In this document: positions 9,609 to 17,707 of the stretch, one piece after another
How positions within the stretch are numbered: the stretch's first letter is position 1
Layout: each line of letters starts with the position of its first letter
Assembly: GCF_001541345.2 (NCBI RefSeq)
Contig: NZ_LMVL02000005.1
Coordinates: 310,001 to 374,000 of the forward strand
Length of the DNA stretch: 64,000 nucleotides
Origin: Gillisella vitis
Lineage (GTDB): Bacteria > Pseudomonadota > Alphaproteobacteria > Rhizobiales > Rhizobiaceae
Reading direction: 5' to 3'
Translations under genes and position numbers: made by a program
The notes under the pieces: generated by a model
Told to the model about the DNA's origin: nothing
Seen by the model: the letters and a program-made list of their open reading frames with translations, nothing else
Databases searched by the model: none

Positions 9609-9800
9609 TGCCGGGGAATACGACGGGTGATTTCCAATAATCCCTCGTAAAAAGGGCCTTCAGCGCTTGAGGTGACGAAAGCCAGATATTGCGCCTGGAT
9701 TTGCCTGTGGCATAAGAGCGCAAATACGATTCATCCTCCTGCTTTGCGCCGCATCCAGGCCTGAGACAGGGACGATCACAGAGGACCACCAGAGGCTGCC

Positions 9801-10196
9801 ATGGAATTTTATTTTCCGACCGAAACCGGCGAGCAACTGGCCTTTGCCAGCGCCGCGCTCTTTGCCCTCCTGGGCCTGTTCATCATGTTTGCCCCGGGCA
9901 TCACCCTTCGGGGGCTCGGCTTGAGCGGGCGCGACGGGCGCCGGGAAGGGTTGGCCGGGCTGCGCCTGGGCGGCGGCATGATGACCGGCCTTGGCGCAAG
10001 CGCTGTGATGCTGGCCCAGCCGATGCTCTATCTGGCCTATGGGATTACTCTGGGGGTCGGGCTGTTTGGTTTGATTTTGTCGATCCTGTCGGACCATGGA
10101 GGAGCTCGCGGAGCGACCTGGCGCAATTTTCTCGTTATAATTGCCGTTGCTGTTTTAGGTATTTTGCCTTTCATCTACGTCTTTGGCTTGGTGTGA
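9801..10196 (+). CDS. DUF4345-type small integral membrane protein
   Basis: The 131-residue protein has four predicted hydrophobic segments and little else. The central stretch GLAGLRLGGGMMTGLG resembles the Gly/Arg-rich helix seen in DUF4345 proteins, whose function is unknown. A protein of this type between priA and atpH is, from memory, a common arrangement in Rhizobiaceae. ATG 9801 is not preceded by an obvious ribosome site. The gene is separated by about 190 bases from priA and 250 from atpH, so it is probably transcribed on its own. Confidence 0.65.
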   Translation: MEFYFPTETGEQLAFASAALFALLGLFIMFAPGITLRGLGLSGRDGRREGLAGLRLGGGMMTGLGASAVMLAQPMLYLAYGITLGVGLFGLILSILSDHGGARGATWRNFLVIIAVAVLGILPFIYVFGLV

Positions 10197-10447
10197 CGCG
10201 ATTTCGCGCAATCCGCCTCATTAATTTGTCGGTCAAGATCACAAAATCGTCAAAAGCGGGTTGCCCTCCTCGTTTATTCCGTTAATACCCGTGTTGCGAG
10301 TCCGGGGATCGTATGCTAGACGGACCGCAAATTTGGACGATACAAGCTGCACTGCTTGTTAAGTCCGGGGGAAAACTTAAACGATATCAAACTGGTGTTG
10401 CGCCAGCCGGCGCATGCGACAGTTTTGAGTAACATTCAGGGAATTTT

Positions 10448-11029
10448 GTGCCCGTGGCAGACACATCCCAGCCTATGTCCGGTCAGCCGGTTTCCGCAGT
10501 TGCAGAGCGCTATGCGTCGTCGCTTTTCGAGCTGGCGCGCGAGGCGGATTCTGTGGATGCGGTGGCTGGCGATCTCAATCGTTTCCAGGCGATGATCGAC
10601 GAGAGCGTTGATCTGCAGCGACTGGTGACCAGCCCGGCCTTCACCAGCGAGCAGCAGGCAGCGGCCATCGCAGCGTTGTGTGACAAGGCTGAAATTGGCG
10701 GCCTCGTCGGCAATTTCCTGAAGCTCGTTACAGCCAATCGTCGCCTGTTTGCCGTTCCCGGCATGATCGCAGCCTTCCGCATGATCGCGGCGCGCCACCG
10801 TGGCGAACTGGCTGCTGATGTGACCTCTGCTCATGCGCTGACCCCGGCGCAGGAAACCGAACTGAAGGAGGCGCTGAAGAGCGCGACCGGAAAGACGGTT
10901 ACGATGTTCGTGACTGTCGATCCGTCTCTCCTGGGTGGTCTGATCGTCAAGATCGGCTCCCGTCAGATAGACACGTCTCTTCGCACCAAACTTTCCACCC
11001 TTAAGCTTGCACTGAAAGAGGTTGGCTGA
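10448..11029 (+). CDS. atpH: ATP synthase F1 subunit delta
   Basis: The delta subunit (equivalent to mitochondrial OSCP) links the F1 head to the peripheral stalk of ATP synthase. The 193-residue protein starts at GTG 10448 (MPVADTSQPM), the start usually found in rhizobia, and carries VAERYASSLFELA early and the conserved C-terminal GGLIVKIGSRQIDTSLRTKL. It is the first gene of atpHAGDC, the F1 operon; the Fo genes lie elsewhere in alphaproteobacteria and are absent here. Its stop overlaps the atpA start by one base (TGATG), indicating translational coupling. Confidence 0.97.
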   Translation: MPVADTSQPMSGQPVSAVAERYASSLFELAREADSVDAVAGDLNRFQAMIDESVDLQRLVTSPAFTSEQQAAAIAALCDKAEIGGLVGNFLKLVTANRRLFAVPGMIAAFRMIAARHRGELAADVTSAHALTPAQETELKEALKSATGKTVTMFVTVDPSLLGGLIVKIGSRQIDTSLRTKLSTLKLALKEVG

Positions 11030-12555
11030 TGGATATCCGCGCCGCGGAAATTTCCGCAATTCTGAAAAATCAAATCAAGAACTTTGGCCAGGACGCTGAA
11101 GTTTCCGAAGTCGGCCAGGTTCTGTCCGTCGGTGACGGTATTGCCCGCGTCTACGGTCTGGACAATGTTCAGGCCGGTGAAATGGTCGAGTTTCCCGGCG
11201 GTATCCGGGGCATGGCGCTGAACCTCGAATCCGACAATGTCGGTGTGGTTATCTTCGGCTCCGACCGCGACATCAAGGAAGGCGACACCGTTAAGCGGAC
11301 CGGCGCCATCGTTGAAGTTCCTGTTGGTCCTGAGCTGCTGGGTCGCGTTGTTGACGCTCTCGGCAATCCGATTGACGGCAAAGGTCCGATCAACTCGGCA
11401 ATCCGTTCGCGCGTTGACGTCAAGGCTCCTGGCATTATTCCCCGCAAGGGCGTTCATGAGCCGATGTCGACAGGCATCAAGGCTATCGATGCTCTGATCC
11501 CGGTTGGTCGTGGCCAGCGCGAGTTGGTCATTGGTGACCGTCAGACCGGCAAGACCGCCATCATTCTCGACACCTTCCTCAATCAGAAGCCTGCACATGA
11601 TGCTGGCGGCGATGACAAGATGTTCTGCGTTTACGTGGCTATCGGCCAGAAGCGCTCCACCGTTGCTCAGTTCGTCAAGGTTTTGGAAGAGCGTGGCGCT
11701 CTGAAATACTCCATCATCATCGCGGCAACCGCTTCTGATCCTGCTCCCATGCAGTATCTGGCTCCGTTCGCTGGCTGCACGATGGGCGAATATTTCCGCG
11801 ACAAGGGCCAGCACGCCCTGATCGCTTACGACGACTTGTCCAAGCAAGCTGTCGCTTACCGTCAGATGTCGCTGTTGCTGCGTCGTCCTCCGGGCCGTGA
11901 AGCTTATCCTGGCGACGTTTTCTATCTGCATTCACGTCTGCTTGAGCGCGCTGCCAAGCTTTCTGACGAGCGTGGCGCTGGTTCGCTCACCGCTCTGCCG
12001 GTTATTGAAACCCAGGGTAACGACGTTTCGGCCTTCATTCCGACCAACGTGATCTCGATCACCGACGGCCAGATCTTCCTTGAAACCGACCTGTTCTATC
12101 AGGGCATTCGTCCAGCTGTGAACGTTGGTCTGTCGGTTTCGCGCGTTGGTTCTGCTGCTCAGATCAAGGCCATGAAACAGGTTGCTGGCTCGATCAAGGG
12201 TGAGCTTGCCCAGTATCGTGAAATGGCCGCCTTCGCCCAGTTCGGTTCCGACCTTGATGCTGCCACCCAGCGTCTGCTGAACCGTGGTGCTCGACTGACT
12301 GAGCTTCTGAAGCAGCCGCAGTTCTCCCCGTTGAAGGTGGAGGAGCAGGTTGTTGTGATCTTTGCTGGTGTCAACGGCTATCTCGACAAGCTTGCGGTCA
12401 GCGATGTCGGTAAATTCGAGCAGGGTCTGCTGTCCTATCTTCGGACAGAAGGCAAGGACATCCTCGATGCAATCCGCACGGAGAAGGCTATCAGCGACGA
12501 CGTCAAGGGTAAGCTCAAGGCTGCTCTCGATACATTCGCTAAGTCTTTCGCCTAA
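11029..12555 (+). CDS. atpA: ATP synthase F1 subunit alpha
   Basis: This is the regulatory nucleotide-binding subunit of F1. The 508 residues include the P-loop GDRQTGKTAII, the beta-barrel start (VLSVGDGIARVYGL), DDLSKQAVAYRQ, the catalytic-interface segment RRPPGREAYPGDVFYLHSRLLERAAK, and the C-terminal helical domain. The length is standard. Codon use in atpA and atpD looks shifted toward highly expressed genes (many GTT, GCT and CGT codons compared with neighbours), as expected for an abundant enzyme. Confidence 0.98.
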   Translation: MDIRAAEISAILKNQIKNFGQDAEVSEVGQVLSVGDGIARVYGLDNVQAGEMVEFPGGIRGMALNLESDNVGVVIFGSDRDIKEGDTVKRTGAIVEVPVGPELLGRVVDALGNPIDGKGPINSAIRSRVDVKAPGIIPRKGVHEPMSTGIKAIDALIPVGRGQRELVIGDRQTGKTAIILDTFLNQKPAHDAGGDDKMFCVYVAIGQKRSTVAQFVKVLEERGALKYSIIIAATASDPAPMQYLAPFAGCTMGEYFRDKGQHALIAYDDLSKQAVAYRQMSLLLRRPPGREAYPGDVFYLHSRLLERAAKLSDERGAGSLTALPVIETQGNDVSAFIPTNVISITDGQIFLETDLFYQGIRPAVNVGLSVSRVGSAAQIKAMKQVAGSIKGELAQYREMAAFAQFGSDLDAATQRLLNRGARLTELLKQPQFSPLKVEEQVVVIFAGVNGYLDKLAVSDVGKFEQGLLSYLRTEGKDILDAIRTEKAISDDVKGKLKAALDTFAKSFA

Positions 12556-12585
12556 ATCGGACTCGAGCCAAGGACGGATTAACGG

Positions 12586-13467
12586 ATGCCTTCACTAAAG
12601 GATCTGAAAAACCGGATCGCCTCCGTCAAGGCGACGCAGAAAATCACCAAGGCGATGAAAATGGTCGCTGCGGCAAAACTGCGTCGTGCGCAGGAGGCGG
12701 CCGAGGCCGCCCGGCCTTATTCCCAGCGCATGGGCGCCGTTCTCGCCAATATCGCCCAGGCGGTTGGCAGTGATGACGGCGTGTCCACGCTGATGACGGG
12801 CACCGGCAAGGACGACGTGCATCTGCTCGTGGTCTGCACGGCCGAGCGTGGTCTTTGTGGCGGTTTCAATTCACAGATCTCGCGCTTTGCGCGTGATCAT
12901 GTGCGCAGTTTGCTGGCAGCGGGCAAGACCGTGAAGATCTATTGCGTCGGCAAGAAGGGCTATGACAGTCTGCGTCGGGAATTCGGTGCGTTGATCGTCG
13001 AGCGGACTGAGTTTCGTGAAGTCAAGCGTGTAGCGTTTGAAAATGCGGATACGGTTGCCCGCAAGGTGATCTCCATGTTCGACAAGGGCGAATTCGACGT
13101 CTGCACCTTGTTTTACTCGGAGTTCAAGTCGGTTATAAGCCAGATCCCAACAGCCCGGCAGTTGATTCCAGCGGCTGTAGGCGATGCTCCGGCAGCCTCC
13201 AGCAGCGCTGCCGCGATCTATGATTACGAACCGGACGCGGCTTCAATCTTGTCCGACCTGATCCCGCGCAACATTGCGGTGCAGATTTTCCGTGCGCTTC
13301 TTGAAAATGCCGCCGGTGAAATGGGCGCTAAAATGAGCGCCATGGACAATGCCACGCGCAACGCCGGTGAGATGATCAACAAGTTGACGCTGAGTTACAA
13401 TCGCCAGCGGCAGGCCAAGATCACCACCGAACTCATCGAAATCATTGCAGGCGCCGAAGCGCTCTGA
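12586..13467 (+). CDS. atpG: ATP synthase F1 subunit gamma
   Basis: The gamma subunit is the rotating central shaft of F1. The 293-residue protein begins with MPSLKDLKNRIASVKATQKITKAMKMVAAAKL (coiled-coil helix) and ends with the matching helix containing MDNATRNAGEMINKLTLSYNRQRQA, the two halves of the shaft. AERGLCGGFN is the family hallmark. It lies 30 bases after atpA and 24 bases before the atpD start. Confidence 0.98.
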   Translation: MPSLKDLKNRIASVKATQKITKAMKMVAAAKLRRAQEAAEAARPYSQRMGAVLANIAQAVGSDDGVSTLMTGTGKDDVHLLVVCTAERGLCGGFNSQISRFARDHVRSLLAAGKTVKIYCVGKKGYDSLRREFGALIVERTEFREVKRVAFENADTVARKVISMFDKGEFDVCTLFYSEFKSVISQIPTARQLIPAAVGDAPAASSSAAAIYDYEPDAASILSDLIPRNIAVQIFRALLENAAGEMGAKMSAMDNATRNAGEMINKLTLSYNRQRQAKITTELIEIIAGAEAL

Positions 13468-13491
13468 GCTTGAACAAAAGAGGGTATGAAT

Positions 13492-14949
13492 ATGGCTAGG
13501 GCAGCGACCCAGACATCTCCCGCAGCGGGCAAGGTGACCCAGGTCATCGGCGCCGTCGTCGATGTGAAATTCGACGGCACCTTGCCGCCGATCCTGAATG
13601 CGTTGGAAACAGAAAACGGCGGTCAACGCCTGATTCTGGAAGTGGCGCAGCATCTCGGTGAAAATGTGGTGCGGACCATTGCTATGGACTCGACCGAAGG
13701 TCTGGTGCGTGGCCAGCCGGTGTCTGATACCGGCGCTCCGATCTCCGTGCCTGTCGGCGACGAGACGCTCGGACGTATTCTTAACGTCATCGGCGAACCG
13801 GTCGATGAACTTGGGCCGGTGACGACGACTGCTCGTCGCGCGATTCACCAGCCTGCCCCTGAGTATGTCGAACAATCGACCGAGTCTCAGATTTTGGTAA
13901 CCGGCATCAAGGTTGTTGACCTTCTCGCTCCTTATGCCAAGGGCGGTAAGATCGGCCTGTTCGGCGGCGCTGGCGTTGGCAAGACCGTTCTGATCATGGA
14001 ATTGATCAACAACGTTGCTAAGGCCCACGGTGGTTACTCGGTATTTGCTGGCGTGGGTGAACGTACCCGCGAAGGTAACGACCTGTACCACGAAATGATC
14101 GAATCCAAGGTGAACGTTGACCCGCATGAAAACGGTGGCTCTGCTGCTGGTTCCAAGTGCGCCCTCGTTTATGGCCAGATGAACGAGCCTCCAGGTGCGC
14201 GTGCGCGCGTGGCCTTGACCGGTTTGACCATCGCTGAAGACTTCCGCGACAAGGGCCAGGACGTTCTGTTCTTCGTGGACAACATCTTCCGCTTTACGCA
14301 GGCTGGTTCTGAAGTGTCGGCTCTTCTGGGTCGTATTCCTTCGGCCGTTGGTTATCAGCCAACACTGGCAACCGACATGGGTGCCCTGCAGGAACGCATC
14401 ACCACCACGAACAAGGGTTCTATTACCTCTGTTCAGGCGATTTACGTTCCTGCCGACGACTTGACCGACCCGGCTCCGGCAACGTCATTTGCCCACTTGG
14501 ACGCAACGACGGTTCTGAACCGCTCGATCGCTGAAAAGGGTATTTACCCGGCTGTTGACCCGCTCGACTCCACCTCGCGTATGCTTGACCCGATGGTTGT
14601 CGGCGAAGAGCATTACGAAGTGGCTCGTAAGGTTCAGTCTACTTTGCAGCGCTACAAATCGCTTCAGGACATCATCGCCATCCTTGGGATGGACGAACTG
14701 TCCGAAGACGACAAGATTGCTGTTGCCCGCGCCCGTAAGATCGAACGCTTCCTGTCGCAGCCGTTCCACGTTGCTGAAATCTTCACCGGTTCGCCAGGCA
14801 AGCTGGTGTCGCTGGAAGACACGATCAAGGGCTTCAAGGGACTGGTCAATGGTGACTACGACCATATGCCGGAAGCCGCCTTCTACATGGTCGGCTCAAT
14901 GGACGAAGCCATCGAGAAGGCAAAGAAGCTGGCAGCTGTTGCTGCCTGA
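13492..14949 (+). CDS. atpD: ATP synthase F1 subunit beta
   Basis: This is the catalytic subunit of F1. The P-loop GGAGVGKTVLIMELINN, the catalytic GERTREGNDLYHEM, the DNIFRFTQAGSEVSALLGR segment and PADDLTDPAP are all present. I prefer ATG 13492 (MARAATQTSP) because AGAGGG at 13479-13484 is seven bases away. The ATG at 13486, two codons earlier, is too close to that site. The protein is about 485 residues, normal when the rhizobial N-terminal extension is included. Confidence 0.97.
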   Translation: MARAATQTSPAAGKVTQVIGAVVDVKFDGTLPPILNALETENGGQRLILEVAQHLGENVVRTIAMDSTEGLVRGQPVSDTGAPISVPVGDETLGRILNVIGEPVDELGPVTTTARRAIHQPAPEYVEQSTESQILVTGIKVVDLLAPYAKGGKIGLFGGAGVGKTVLIMELINNVAKAHGGYSVFAGVGERTREGNDLYHEMIESKVNVDPHENGGSAAGSKCALVYGQMNEPPGARARVALTGLTIAEDFRDKGQDVLFFVDNIFRFTQAGSEVSALLGRIPSAVGYQPTLATDMGALQERITTTNKGSITSVQAIYVPADDLTDPAPATSFAHLDATTVLNRSIAEKGIYPAVDPLDSTSRMLDPMVVGEEHYEVARKVQSTLQRYKSLQDIIAILGMDELSEDDKIAVARARKIERFLSQPFHVAEIFTGSPGKLVSLEDTIKGFKGLVNGDYDHMPEAAFYMVGSMDEAIEKAKKLAAVAA

Positions 14950-14962
14950 TCCATGGATCGAA

Positions 14963-14989
14963 GAACGCACGGTCTATGACCGTGCGTTC
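14963..14989 (+). other. Intercistronic hairpin between atpD and atpC
   Basis: A perfect 12-bp stem (GAACGCACGGTC at 14963-14974 and its complement at 14978-14989) with a 3-base loop lies in the 68-base atpD-atpC gap. It lacks a following T-run, so it is more likely an mRNA processing or stability element, or a partial attenuator, than a full terminator. Confidence 0.6.
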
Positions 14990-15017
14990 AGTTTCCAGCG
15001 TTAGAAAGTAAAAAGCC

Positions 15018-15425
15018 ATGGCTGACAATTTCAATTTCGAATTCGTTTCCCCCGAGCGGTTGCTGATCTCGGAAAAGGTAAGCGAGGTTGTCATTCCGGC
15101 GACCGAAGGTGAGATGACCGTCATGGCCCACCATGCGCCGACGATGACGGTGATCAAGCCAGGTGTCGTAACGGTTAAGTTTGCTTCCGGAAAAACCGGC
15201 CGATATGTGATTTTCGGTGGCTTTGCTGATATCACACCGGAAAGACTGACTCTGTTGGCGGAAAGTGCCGTACCGGTCGATGAATTGAGCCGCGATACGC
15301 TGATGAAGCGGATCGAATTGGCCAAAGCAGAGCTGGATGATACGGAAAATCACGAACATAGGACCAAGCTGGAGCAGTTCTTTAACGCAATGACGCATCT
15401 TAACGGCGTCCTGGTTCCAGCCTGA
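15018..15425 (+). CDS. atpC: ATP synthase F1 subunit epsilon
   Basis: Epsilon couples the shaft to the c-ring and can inhibit ATP hydrolysis. The 135-residue protein has the N-terminal beta-sandwich (FEFVSPERLLISEKVSEVVIPATEGEMTVMAHHAPTM, then GRYVIFGGFADITPERLTLLAESA) and a C-terminal helical hairpin. It is the last gene of the atp operon and is followed by a terminator at 15457-15480. Confidence 0.97.
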   Translation: MADNFNFEFVSPERLLISEKVSEVVIPATEGEMTVMAHHAPTMTVIKPGVVTVKFASGKTGRYVIFGGFADITPERLTLLAESAVPVDELSRDTLMKRIELAKAELDDTENHEHRTKLEQFFNAMTHLNGVLVPA

Positions 15426-15456
15426 TTGACGGTTTCTTCATTTTTCGGTTTTCAAG

Positions 15457-15480
15457 GCGGCCCTCGTGGCCGCTTTTTTT
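15457..15480 (+). terminator. Intrinsic terminator of the atp operon
   Basis: A 6-bp GC-only stem (GCGGCC / GGCCGC, loop CTCGT) is followed directly by seven T residues, 31 bases after the atpC stop. Confidence 0.88.
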
Positions 15481-16247
15481 GTGGTAACATCCGAAGCGTG
15501 CCCGATTTTATCAAACACCCTTAAAATACTGTAATCTTTTAAGTTTACTGCATAATTTTTTCGCTCAATCCGGTTGGATTTGGGAAAATATGCGGCAGCA
15601 GCCGATGATTTTTAAAATGCTTTTCGGTCGTACGGTTTCAATGTGTACTCTTCCCTTATTCAGATTAAAATAAAACGCATCGAAAGCTTCACTTTCCACC
15701 ATTCAGTATTGGGCAAGGCGAGCCTGTGTTTTGGGTACTGGTGTTTGAGCGTTGTTTTCTAGCCTCTCTTTATCGCTCGCTGCACAGCGTAATTGCTGAT
15801 TCCTAATGGTGCCAATGCTCTCGAAAGCCGGCCGACGACCTTCCTGTCCCAAATGATTGCGCTACCATTATTTTTTATGTCCGAAGGGGTCATTCTATCA
15901 CAAAAATGGCCGGATGTCGCGGTTGACACTCGCCTCACGTAACGTCACTGTCCGCGCTTACTCAGAAGTAATACTCTTCTCAATTGATTTAGACGTGAAG
16001 TAAAGCGGTGCAGGTGACGATCGCAGTGGACCTTCATAAGCATGATGGTGTGGGGAAAACATAACGACGTCTGGCATCGCATTTCGTGCATTTTTGGCCG
16101 TTTTGAAATTATGTTATAATTCATAACAGTGTCTTTGGACCCTCTGGGATTGAAGAAATTTCGAAGCAGATCTCCATGCGGAGATGCGCGATGTGGCGTG
16201 AATACGGGGTCAGTAACGCGGGTGGTTTCGCGGTCAGGAGTGGGGAC
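15481..16247. other. Long intergenic region before the lactate dehydrogenase gene
   Basis: About 770 bases are without a supported gene on either strand, and the base composition is visibly more AT-rich than the flanks. It contains scattered promoter-like pieces (for example TTGACA at 15923-15928) and a palindrome over a perfect TATAAT at 16112-16128. A small RNA gene cannot be excluded. Confidence 0.5.
16092..16128 (+). promoter_or_regulatory. Putative promoter with operator palindrome for the lactate dehydrogenase gene
   Basis: TATAAT at 16115-16120 is a perfect -10 hexamer with a weak TTTTGG at 16092-16097 at 17-base spacing. The inverted repeat TGTTAT-AATTC-ATAACA (16112-16128) overlaps the -10 box, the geometry expected of a repressor operator. 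The ArsR- or LysR-family regulators just downstream are candidate binders (inference only). Confidence 0.45.
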
Positions 16248-17180
16248 ATGAAGGTCGGCATAGTGGGAGCGGGCATGGTGGGCAGTGCATCGGCCTATGC
16301 GTTAACAATGCTTGGCATCGCCTCGGAAATCGTGCTGGTTGATTATAATACGGATCTGGCCCAAGCCCAGGCCGAGGACATATCCCATGCCGTACCTTTC
16401 GTCTCTGCAACCCTTGTTCGGGCCGGAAATTATGATGATTTCGTTGGAGCGGGCGTGGTTATCATCTCGGCAGGTGTCAGCCAGAAACCGGGTGAAACCC
16501 GGCTCGAATTGCTTGGCCGCAATGCCGAAGTATTCCGGCAGGTCGTGGACCAGGTTCTCGCAGCAGCACCGAATGCAATTTTGCTGATCGCGTCTAATCC
16601 TGTCGACATCATGACTGATATTGCGACCCGTCTCTCGGGGCTTGCGCCTCAAAGAGTGATTGGTTCTGGCACCATACTTGATACCGCGCGTTTTCGCAGC
16701 CTGCTTGGGCGATATCTGGAGATTTCACCGCAATCCGTCCATGCCTATGTTCTGGGTGAGCATGGCGATAGCGAAGTGTTGGCCTGGTCGAATGCGATGG
16801 TTGGCGCCGTGCCATTGATGTCTTTTGCCGAACAGGCGGGCAAGCCGGTGACGGATGCGGTTCGTAGTGAGATCGACGCCGGTGTGCGCCGCGCCGCCGA
16901 CAAGATTATCAAGGGAAAAGGTGCCACCTATTACGGTATCGGTGCCGGTCTGGCACGGATCGTCAAGGCGATTGCCAGCGATCAGCGTGACGTGCTTTCC
17001 GTTTCCAGCGTCACCGCGGAGCTGGCTGGGGTCACCAATGTTGCGGCATCTGTGCCACGGGTAATTGGCTCGAGCGGGATTCTGATGGATCTTGTGCCTG
17101 ATCTTGATGAAACAGAGCGGATTGCCTTGGCCAAGAGCGCGAGGATGCTGAAGGATCTCGCGTTGTCTGTGCCATGTTGA
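16248..17180 (+). CDS. L-lactate dehydrogenase (NAD-dependent LDH/MDH superfamily)
   Basis: This enzyme would interconvert L-lactate and pyruvate with NAD(H) in the cytoplasm. The 310-residue protein opens with MKVGIVGAGMVGSASAYAL (Rossmann glycine motif). It has the substrate-loop segment QKPGETR, in which Q before the catalytic Arg favours lactate over malate, as well as ASNPVDIMT, and the catalytic His in GEHGDSE. ATG 16248 is chosen because AGGAG lies eight bases upstream; longer frames back to 16176 have no support. Malate dehydrogenase is the main alternative but usually carries Arg at the discriminating position. Confidence 0.9.
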   Translation: MKVGIVGAGMVGSASAYALTMLGIASEIVLVDYNTDLAQAQAEDISHAVPFVSATLVRAGNYDDFVGAGVVIISAGVSQKPGETRLELLGRNAEVFRQVVDQVLAAAPNAILLIASNPVDIMTDIATRLSGLAPQRVIGSGTILDTARFRSLLGRYLEISPQSVHAYVLGEHGDSEVLAWSNAMVGAVPLMSFAEQAGKPVTDAVRSEIDAGVRRAADKIIKGKGATYYGIGAGLARIVKAIASDQRDVLSVSSVTAELAGVTNVAASVPRVIGSSGILMDLVPDLDETERIALAKSARMLKDLALSVPC

Positions 17181-17250
17181 GCAGTTTTTGTCCGTCGCTG
17201 ATCCGCTTCCCTTCATCCGGTGTTCAGCAGTCCGTAGACATTGTCATTCG

Positions 17251-17625
17251 ATGGAACCTATGATCGCTTCTTCAACAAACGCCGAAACGCCGGCGAGCCA
17301 ATTGGCCAACTTCATGCAGAAAGCAGCAGGCGCTGCTGCTCTTCTGAAGGCCCTGTCCCATGAAAATCGGTTGTTGATCCTGTGTATTCTCAGCGAAGGG
17401 GAAAAGACGGTCGGCGAGTTGGAAACGCTCCTGCAATTGCAGCAGGCCATTGTTTCACAGCAACTGGCGCGGTTGCGGATGGACAATCTGGTGGAAAGCC
17501 GCCGGTCCGGGCGCCAGATTTATTATTCGATTACCAATCCGGCGGTGAAGGAACTGGTATCGGTGCTGTACCAGATGTATTGTTCGCCAGCGGTCGAGGA
17601 GACGACATTCGACCTGCGGGATTGA
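17251..17625 (+). CDS. ArsR/SmtB-family repressor of the BigR/SqrR (sulfide/redox-sensing) type
   Basis: This is a 124-residue winged-helix regulator. The core KALSHENRLLILCILSEGEKTVGELE, the recognition helix region QAIVSQQLARLR and the wing VESRRSGRQIYYSI are classic ArsR. Two cysteines, C45 in LLILC and C111 in LYQMYC, are 66 residues apart. From memory this matches the redox cysteine pair of BigR (C42/C108) and SqrR (C41/C107), which form a disulfide or polysulfide bridge in response to sulfide. Metal-site motifs of ArsR/SmtB (such as ELCVCDL) are absent. ATG 17251 or 17260 are possible starts; neither has a strong ribosome site. It lies between ldh and a LysR gene, without the hydrolase/persulfide dioxygenase genes usually controlled by BigR. 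Confidence 0.82.
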   Translation: MEPMIASSTNAETPASQLANFMQKAAGAAALLKALSHENRLLILCILSEGEKTVGELETLLQLQQAIVSQQLARLRMDNLVESRRSGRQIYYSITNPAVKELVSVLYQMYCSPAVEETTFDLRD

Positions 17626-17707
17626 TGCCGGTGCACATGGGACTGTCGACAAGGGACGCACTTCGTTCTTTCCGATGATCATAGCCCGGGCGACAGCAGG
17701 GGCAGCG

